Assembly: GCF_014212055.1 (NCBI RefSeq)
Contig: NZ_JACJVO010000009.1
Location: 434,001 to 498,000 of the forward strand
Reading direction: 5' to 3'
Origin: Cohnella zeiphila
GTDB lineage: Bacteria > Bacillota > Bacilli > Paenibacillales > Paenibacillaceae
DNA: 64,000 nt
Positions within the stretch are counted from its first letter, which is position 1. Every line of letters starts with the position of its first letter. Of the stretch, positions 59,080 to 64,000 are shown piece by piece. The notes below the pieces were generated by a model, which saw only the letters and a program-made list of their open reading frames with translations, ran no database searches and was not told the origin of the DNA. A program made the position numbers and the translations under genes.

Positions 59080-59664
59080 ATGGACTCGAAGAAAAAAGAG
59101 GCGGATCGAGTACGGGAAGGTCGGGTTACCTATCAGATGTATGCGGAGATGCCGGACGACGGGCAGCGTTACGAAATTATCGACGGCGTATTGGAGCTCA
59201 TGTCTCCCAGCCCGACAGCGTCCCATCAGACGGTGGCTGTGGAGCTGTTATTTAGACTTAAACAAAGCTGTCAGTCGGATTATTTGGTCTTTGTCGCTCC
59301 GCTCGACGTGATCTTAAACGATACGACCGTGCTTCAGCCGGACCTTCTCATGGTCCGCCGCAGTAGGATGACGATCGTAACGGATCGTGGAATTGAGGGC
59401 CCTCCCGATCTTGTCGCGGAGATTTTATCTCCCCATTCGCGCAAGAGGGACAAGGTCGTCAAATCGAGAGCTTACGCGAAGCATGGCGTCGCGGAATATT
59501 GGATCGTGGACGCGGCGGCGGGAACGCTGGAACAGTACCGGCTTGGCGAAGACGGAGCTTACGAATTGCGGAACCTGTACGACGGCGACGATTCGGTCGT
59601 ATCGGACAAGCTTCCGTGCGTTTCTTTTCCGGTAAAGGAACTTTTTCGCGATATTCGGCAATAG
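59080..59664 (+). CDS. Uma2-family (PD-(D/E)XK) protein
   Basis: 194 residues from ATG 59080 (AAGGAAGGGG upstream). Uma2/DUF820: YEIIDGVLELMSPSPTASHQ, VFVAPLDVILNDTTVLQPDLLMV and the nuclease-like core PDLVAEILSPHSRKRDKVVKSRAYAKHGVAEYWIVD. The D-ExL-K pattern of a PD-(D/E)XK enzyme is present. Function is not established for the family. It lies in a small island with a hypothetical gene and a TetR regulator. Confidence 0.9.
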   Translation: MDSKKKEADRVREGRVTYQMYAEMPDDGQRYEIIDGVLELMSPSPTASHQTVAVELLFRLKQSCQSDYLVFVAPLDVILNDTTVLQPDLLMVRRSRMTIVTDRGIEGPPDLVAEILSPHSRKRDKVVKSRAYAKHGVAEYWIVDAAAGTLEQYRLGEDGAYELRNLYDGDDSVVSDKLPCVSFPVKELFRDIRQ

Positions 59665-59771
59665 GGCTGAAGTCGGCCGCCGGAATGGATGAAGATAGGG
59701 CGAGCGGTCTCGACAAAATGGGACGAATCGACTATGGTGATGTAAAAGCGAATGAATGGAGGAGAATTCCG

Positions 59772-60407
59772 ATGCCGGCAAATGCGCAACAGGTGGAGAA
59801 GCTGCTGGCTTCGCTGCAGGACCGGCCGAGTCTGCCCCCGCTGTCGCCGCAACGGCTGTGGAGCTTCGCGATGGATCGCGACATCGCGGCTTTTCGCGAC
59901 GGTTCGGACCTGGAATTTCGGGATTCCGCGGAAGGGCATGCGCTGACGGCGGCGCTGTACTTGGCGAACGACAGCCTGGATCGGGCCCACGAGCTCGTGC
60001 AGGCGCACGAAGGACATCCGACGTGCGATTGGGTGCACGCGATCGTTCATCGAAGAGAAGGCGATTACGCCAACTCGAAATACTGGGTGCGCCGCGCGGG
60101 CGCGCATTCGGCATACCACGGCTTGCAGGCGCGTGCGTCCCGGCTGCTCGGCGAGAGCGACAACCCGGCGGAAGCCTCCGCCCCGCTCGCTTCGGCTCTG
60201 GAGAAGATCCGCACGCAGGGAGAATGGAACGCCTATCTGTTCGTCGACGCCGTCTCCATGCAGGAGAGCGGCGGCGGGGACGAAGCGTCCCTCCGTCTGC
60301 TCGAACGCTTGCAGCAGCTGGAATGGCAAATATTAATGCGCTATTTGAACGGATTGCTTCGTCTGGACGGGCGCCAAGAGGAAGAACGGCATGAATCGGG
60401 AGGCTAA
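59772..60407 (+). CDS. Hypothetical all-helical protein
   Basis: 211 residues from ATG 59772 behind GGAGGAGAA; the frame is open upstream to 59499 but antisense to nothing and inside the Uma2 gene, so not used. Repeating helix-turn-helix pattern (HALTAALYLANDSLDRAHEL, WVHAIVHRREGDYANSKYWV, YHGLQARASRLLGE) suggests tetratricopeptide-like architecture. No known family. Its last 17 bp overlap the TetR gene, so they are translationally linked. Confidence 0.75.
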   Translation: MPANAQQVEKLLASLQDRPSLPPLSPQRLWSFAMDRDIAAFRDGSDLEFRDSAEGHALTAALYLANDSLDRAHELVQAHEGHPTCDWVHAIVHRREGDYANSKYWVRRAGAHSAYHGLQARASRLLGESDNPAEASAPLASALEKIRTQGEWNAYLFVDAVSMQESGGGDEASLRLLERLQQLEWQILMRYLNGLLRLDGRQEEERHESGG

Positions 60408-60969
60408 GAAAAAGCTAACCCGAAGCCGATTGACCGAGGCGGCGGTAACGCTTTTCGAGCGGCAGGGGTACGAAGCGACGACCGTGCAGATGATTGCCGA
60501 CGCGGCCTCGGTAGCCAAGGGAACGTTTTTTAACTATTTCTCCTCCAAAGAAGAGCTGATCCTCGAATTACAAGGGCTGCTGCTCGCGAGGGAGATCGAG
60601 AGCAGGCGGGGACTGCCGGGGGCCGTGCTGGACGACTTGAGGCAGAGTCTGATGGATTATTGCCACTCTTATCCGATGAGTCCTTCCGTCACCCGCGCCG
60701 TGTTCCAAGGCATTTACGGCAGCCCGAACGTCGGACGCGCGCAGGCGGAGCGAAGCAAGCAGTTCCGGCATTACCTGGCGTCGATCCTCGAGCTCGGCCA
60801 GCAGCGGGGCGAAATCCGCGCCGATATCGACGCCGAGGATCTCGCGCGGGTCGCGATCCAGACTTACTACGGCGTGCTCATGTCCTGGGCGCTCGACCCG
60901 GAGACGGCCCCGCTGCCGGAACGGATGGATCTGGCTTTCGGCCTGTTCGTCCGCTCGGCGGGGTCCTAG
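60391..60969 (+). CDS. TetR/AcrR-family regulator
   Basis: 192 residues from ATG 60391, overlapping the previous gene by 17 bp. HTH domain: KLTRSRLTEAAVTLFERQGYEATTVQMIADAASVAKGTFFNYFSSKEEL, the family pattern almost verbatim. The C-terminal ligand domain is helical with AVFQGIYGSPNVGRAQAERS. Its target is unclear: no transporter is immediately adjacent, so it may act on its own operon. A CGCATGAGA/TCTCATGCG hairpin lies at 60998. Confidence 0.93.
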   Translation: MNREAKKKLTRSRLTEAAVTLFERQGYEATTVQMIADAASVAKGTFFNYFSSKEELILELQGLLLAREIESRRGLPGAVLDDLRQSLMDYCHSYPMSPSVTRAVFQGIYGSPNVGRAQAERSKQFRHYLASILELGQQRGEIRADIDAEDLARVAIQTYYGVLMSWALDPETAPLPERMDLAFGLFVRSAGS

Positions 60970-60997
60970 TCTCGGGGAGCGCCGGCAGCTCGCGAGG

Positions 60998-61019
60998 CGC
61001 ATGAGAGATGTCTCATGCG
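60998..61019. other. Perfect 9-bp hairpin between convergent genes
   Basis: CGCATGAGA (60998-61006), loop GATG, TCTCATGCG (61011-61019). No T-tract on either strand; could slow or end transcription weakly, or be a binding site. Confidence 0.55.
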
Positions 61020-61036
61020 ATGCCATGGAACGCCGT

Positions 61037-61351
61037 TCAGTGCGCGGAGGCGTAGCCTTCCAGTTCGCCTACGCCGCGGATGGCGGCGGCCGCATGCCAC
61101 GGATTCGGGTGGAAATAGCCGTCGCCCTTGAGAACGCGGCCTCCGATCGTGACGGCTTCGACGACCACGTCGATTTCCACGGTATTCGCGAAACGTTCGA
61201 GCAGCTCGCGGTCGGAGATTCCGTCGATGTCGACATACCAGGACCGGGTTCCGTATTCGTTCACGACCGAAAGACGGGCTTTTCCGAAGGCCAGCGCCCA
61301 GGATTCTTCGTTCTGGGACAGGCGCAAGGACGCCAAATCGTAATGTTCCAC
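61037..61351 (-). CDS. Hypothetical cytosolic protein (104 aa)
   Basis: GTG start at 61351 with GGGAGAG upstream. Alternating beta and charged segments: WALAFGKARLSVVNEYGTRS, WYVDIDGISDRELLERFANT, VEIDVVVEAVTIGGRVLKGD, then a His-containing end. No family recognised; the compact alpha/beta layout could be a small immunity or regulatory protein, but nothing in the sequence proves it. Convergent with the TetR gene. Confidence 0.65.
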   Translation of the reverse strand: MEHYDLASLRLSQNEESWALAFGKARLSVVNEYGTRSWYVDIDGISDRELLERFANTVEIDVVVEAVTIGGRVLKGDGYFHPNPWHAAAAIRGVGELEGYASAH

Positions 61352-61813
61352 GGATGATTCTCTCCCTAGGAATGCGGGGATCGGCCCCGCGTGTATGATA
61401 GACGCAGTGCCGGCGGCGCAGGTTCGTATCGCGGCGGTCCCCGGAGGGACGATCGCGGGCGCGACGGCGTTTTTCTGTTGATTGTAGCCGGAATCGGACG
61501 GGATGGCAAACCCCGCCGCGCCTATTTGTCATCAAATGGCCATACTTCTCCTGGAACGCTCCGTCCCGTTCTCCCACCCGCCCTACCTATGCTTGCTGCC
61601 GGGTTTTCCCCGTCGTTATGCCTATTCGGCGTCTCCGCCCGCCTCTTTCCGACCTGTCCATCGTCCCTGATCGGCCGGCCGGCGTAGTGAAAAAGAGCCG
61701 GTTGATCGGTCCTTCGGAACGGGGTACGATGGAGGGGGACATTCGGGCCCGCGCGACGTGCGGCGTCGTTGCCGCCGTCGGCGGGCCGGTCGGAATCAGG
61801 GAGGTTTATCCAG
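61352..61813. other. 462-bp spacer before the copper gene
   Basis: I see no gene, repeat or clear promoter. It contains scattered short frames and CGGCCGGCCGG-type GC-rich segments around 61670-61690; the last 15 bases hold the GGGAGG ribosome-binding site of the CopC-CopD gene. Confidence 0.4.
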
Positions 61814-63493
61814 ATGTTGACGAAAGTGAAACCGAAAGCCGGCAGCCGGTGGAGGAAAGAAAGTTTCATTCGCGGCTTCGCGCTTTTGATTGCGGTGCTG
61901 GCGCTGGCGGCGGCGTGGATGCCGAAGGCGGCGGACGCCCATGCCGTTCTTGAGAAAGCGACGCCGACGCAGGACGCCCGGATGGACACGAGTCCGGCTT
62001 ATGTGGAGCTGCTGTTTAACGAACGGCTCGACAATTCGGCCGAAAACAAGCTTCTCGTGCTGGACAGCGCCTCCCGTTCGGTGACCGGCGCCAAGGCGGA
62101 ACGGACGCAGGAGGGCAAAGGACTCAAGCTGACGCTGCCGAAGCTGAAGGAAGACCATTACACGGTTACCTACGACGTCATCTCCGCGGACGGACACCCG
62201 GTGTCCGGCGCTTACGTATTCACGGTCGGCAATCCGCCGCCGCTTCCGGATTCGAGCGCGCTCGATCCCCATGCCCAGGTCGGCCATGCCGGCCACGATC
62301 ATGGCGGCGGCAGCGGGCTGACGGTACGCGATTTCATTCTGTACGCCGCCCGGATCGTCTATTACGCGGGCCTGCTCGGGCTGGCCGGCTTGCTGCTGTG
62401 GAGCCTGCAGCGGGCCGCGTCTCCCGCCGTTCGCGACGCCCGCGAAGCGGCGATCGGCTTCGCAGGCAAGTTCGAGCTGTGCGCGACGCTCGCTTACGTC
62501 GTGCTGAGCCTCAACAACCTGGCGCTGGGCGATCCGATATCCGAGTGGGGCCGAATTCTGACCGGCACGACGGTCGGCAAGCTGTACGCAGCCCAACTGC
62601 TGCTGGCCTTAGCGGCCCCGCTGCTGCGCGGAATGAACGTCTATGCCCGCGCGTTCTGGGTTGCCGTCGCGCTGTTCGCGGAGGCGTGGAGCGGTCACGC
62701 CGCCGCTTTCGATCCGATCTCCTACAGCGTCGGCTTGGACTTCGTCCACTTGGCCGCCGCGTCGGTCTGGGGCGGAGGTCTCGTGCTGCTGCTGCTCGTC
62801 TGGCGCAAAGAGCGCACGGAAGCGGGACGGTTCGCGCTGTTATTTTCCAAATGGGCGCTGATCTCGTTCCTCCTGCTCTGGATCACGGGCGTGCTGAGCG
62901 TGCTGGACTTTTTGCCGTCGCTTCGTTATTTGTTTTACACGACCTGGGGTTCCTGGCTGCTGGCGAAGGCGGGGCTGTCCGTGCTCGTCGTGGCGACCGC
63001 GTTCCTCATCCGGCTGCGTTTGCGCAAAGGCCATTTGCCGGCTTCGGGGCTGCTGCGGGCCGATGTCGGGCTGCTGGCGGCGATCGTGCTCGTGGTCGGC
63101 ATTTTGACCTACCAGAACCCGCTGCCGGCGAACGAGCCGCTCCATTACCACGAGATGGGCAACGATATGCACGTGACGCTGGAGATCTCTCCGAACGCGC
63201 CGGGCGACAACGAGATCGGCCTCAAGGTATGGCTCCCCGAGAAGACCGGCCTTCCGAAAAAAACGGTGCTCCGGCTGCAGCCGCTGGACCGCAAGGACGT
63301 CGGCTTTATCGAGGTACCGCTGGAAACGTATGAGGATACGAACGATATCGACGATTTTCCGGGATTCGTGAAGCAGCTGTACAAGGCCGGCGGACCGTAT
63401 CTGCCGTTCGCGGGCAAATGGATGGCGCAAATCCGGGTGACGGATTCGGCCGACAACGAGCTGGTGAGAGAGACGACTTTCCGCATTTATTGA
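61814..63493 (+). CDS. CopC-CopD fusion copper protein (YcnJ-like)
   Basis: 559 residues from ATG 61814 (GGGAGG upstream). Signal peptide (1-42) then CopC domain starting with His43 (AHAVLEKATPTQDARM), the N-terminal His being a copper ligand after cleavage; a DPHAQVGHAGHDHGGGSG His-rich linker near 165; then CopD with about eight TM helices (LLGLAGLLLWSLQ, FVHLAAASVWGGGLVLLLLV) and a C-terminal beta domain. YcnJ of B. subtilis imports copper under limitation. Next gene is a sensor kinase, possibly copper-linked. Confidence 0.93.
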   Translation: MLTKVKPKAGSRWRKESFIRGFALLIAVLALAAAWMPKAADAHAVLEKATPTQDARMDTSPAYVELLFNERLDNSAENKLLVLDSASRSVTGAKAERTQEGKGLKLTLPKLKEDHYTVTYDVISADGHPVSGAYVFTVGNPPPLPDSSALDPHAQVGHAGHDHGGGSGLTVRDFILYAARIVYYAGLLGLAGLLLWSLQRAASPAVRDAREAAIGFAGKFELCATLAYVVLSLNNLALGDPISEWGRILTGTTVGKLYAAQLLLALAAPLLRGMNVYARAFWVAVALFAEAWSGHAAAFDPISYSVGLDFVHLAAASVWGGGLVLLLLVWRKERTEAGRFALLFSKWALISFLLLWITGVLSVLDFLPSLRYLFYTTWGSWLLAKAGLSVLVVATAFLIRLRLRKGHLPASGLLRADVGLLAAIVLVVGILTYQNPLPANEPLHYHEMGNDMHVTLEISPNAPGDNEIGLKVWLPEKTGLPKKTVLRLQPLDRKDVGFIEVPLETYEDTNDIDDFPGFVKQLYKAGGPYLPFAGKWMAQIRVTDSADNELVRETTFRIY

Positions 63494-63509
63494 CCGGGGA
63501 GGCGGCGAG

Positions 63510-64000
63510 ATGAGCGATACCAAAATCAAATGGCTCATCCTGCTGACGCCGACGGTGACGATCGGCCTGTGGGAATACGTGCGGCACGTGCTGCTGCTGC
63601 CTTATATGTCGATGGAGCTGGGCAATTTCCTGGCTCCTTTTATCGTGCTTGCGGTCACGCTCACGGTAGTGCTTCGGTTGTTCCGGCGTCTGGAGGAATC
63701 GCAGCTGGCGCTGCAGCGGGAAAAGGCGTCGACCGCTTCGCTGGAGGAGCGGGAGCGGCTGGCCGGAGAGCTTCACGACGGCATCGCGCAGTCGCTGTTC
63801 CTGCTGGCGGTGAAGCTGGATCAGCTCGACCGCGCGGCGAAGGAGGAGCCGGTCCGGAAGCTGGCGGAACAGCTTCGCGCGACGGTGCGCGACGTGAACG
63901 ACGACGTGCGGCAGGCGATCGCGAACTTGCGCCTTCCTCCGTCGTCCGAGAACGCGGCGTGGGTGAGGCCGCTTCGCGAGCTGCTCGGGGAGACGGCGGG
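63510..64000 (+). CDS. NarL-type sensor histidine kinase, C-terminus cut by window edge
   Basis: Translated by eye from ATG 63510 (GGGGAGG upstream): MSDTKIKWLILLTPTVTIGL, two TM helices (about 8-25 and 38-57), a coiled linker, then the HisKA_3 phosphoacceptor ERERLAGELHDGIAQSLF (His in ELHD). The HATPase domain starts near the window end and is incomplete. This is the LiaS/YdfH/DesK-like class that pairs with LuxR/NarL regulators, probably encoded next. Only 16 bp separates it from the copper gene. Confidence 0.9.
   Translation, partial: MSDTKIKWLILLTPTVTIGLWEYVRHVLLLPYMSMELGNFLAPFIVLAVTLTVVLRLFRRLEESQLALQREKASTASLEERERLAGELHDGIAQSLFLLAVKLDQLDRAAKEEPVRKLAEQLRATVRDVNDDVRQAIANLRLPPSSENAAWVRPLRELLGETA

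Overview
The window looks like a chromosomal segment of a GC-rich endospore-former of the Paenibacillaceae (Paenibacillus/Cohnella type). The support is a Firmicute regulatory repertoire (T-box leader, L20 leader with an ATT-initiated infC, SigI/RsgI pair, Fur/PerR/Zur paralogues), the ytqA-ytqB gene pair, strong AGGAGG ribosome-binding sites with frequent GTG/TTG starts, many AraC-family regulators and an orphan PAS kinase of the sporulation type. No rRNA, tRNA, prophage, insertion sequence or CRISPR array was seen.

Layout. 1-3.5 kb: a TetR repressor (cut by the left edge) divergent from a DHA2 efflux pump, moaB, and a small membrane protein preceded by copy 1 of a 119-bp intergenic repeat. 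3.5-7.1 kb: a leftward run, ytqA-mnmM-VOC-manA plus a membrane protein. 7.3-15.9 kb: trmB, an HTH protein with a fatty acid hydroxylase, a phasin-like protein with an AarF/UbiB kinase, a PAP2 phosphatase and two glycosyltransferases. 16-17.5 kb: L20 leader, infC-rpmI-rplT. 17.7-24 kb: an Sm-like FGG-tailed protein, a GNAT protein, and a T-box controlled ilvB-ilvN-ilvC unit followed by an aminotransferase. 24-28 kb: AraC regulator and a Fur-box controlled ferric-siderophore importer without its ATPase. 28-42 kb: leuB, a PerR-box controlled peroxiredoxin, sigI-rsgI, a sensor kinase, MFS transporters, a DnaQ-like exonuclease, an AraC-sulfatase divergent pair and zur.

42-49.5 kb: an 870-bp gene-poor gap holding a promoter-led candidate structured RNA; then a four-gene rightward operon (CoA ligase, acyl-CoA dehydrogenase, dienoyl-CoA reductase-like flavoprotein, FabL-like SDR) that resembles the gene set used to make cyclohexanecarboxyl-CoA; then a degenerate ~54-bp tandem repeat array. 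49.5-64 kb: leftward mqnB-mqnD (futalosine menaquinone route), perR, repeat copy 2, a MerR-MFS pair, an AviRa-like rRNA methylase, a lipoprotein, an FMN reductase, a DRE-TIM aldolase-like enzyme, an AraC-SDR divergent pair, a Uma2 protein, a TetR regulator, a CopC-CopD fusion and a NarL-type sensor kinase cut by the right edge.

How parts fit together: three metalloregulatory circuits are visible (Fur box on the siderophore importer; PerR boxes on both perR and the peroxiredoxin; zur itself). Branched-chain amino acid synthesis is split into ilvBNC and a separate leuB. The most speculative but most interesting units are the four-gene CoA operon, the candidate structured RNA at 42.25-42.37 kb, and the paired repeats that carry a perfect DnaA-box 9-mer. 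All functional names rest on reading motifs by eye; no database search was run.
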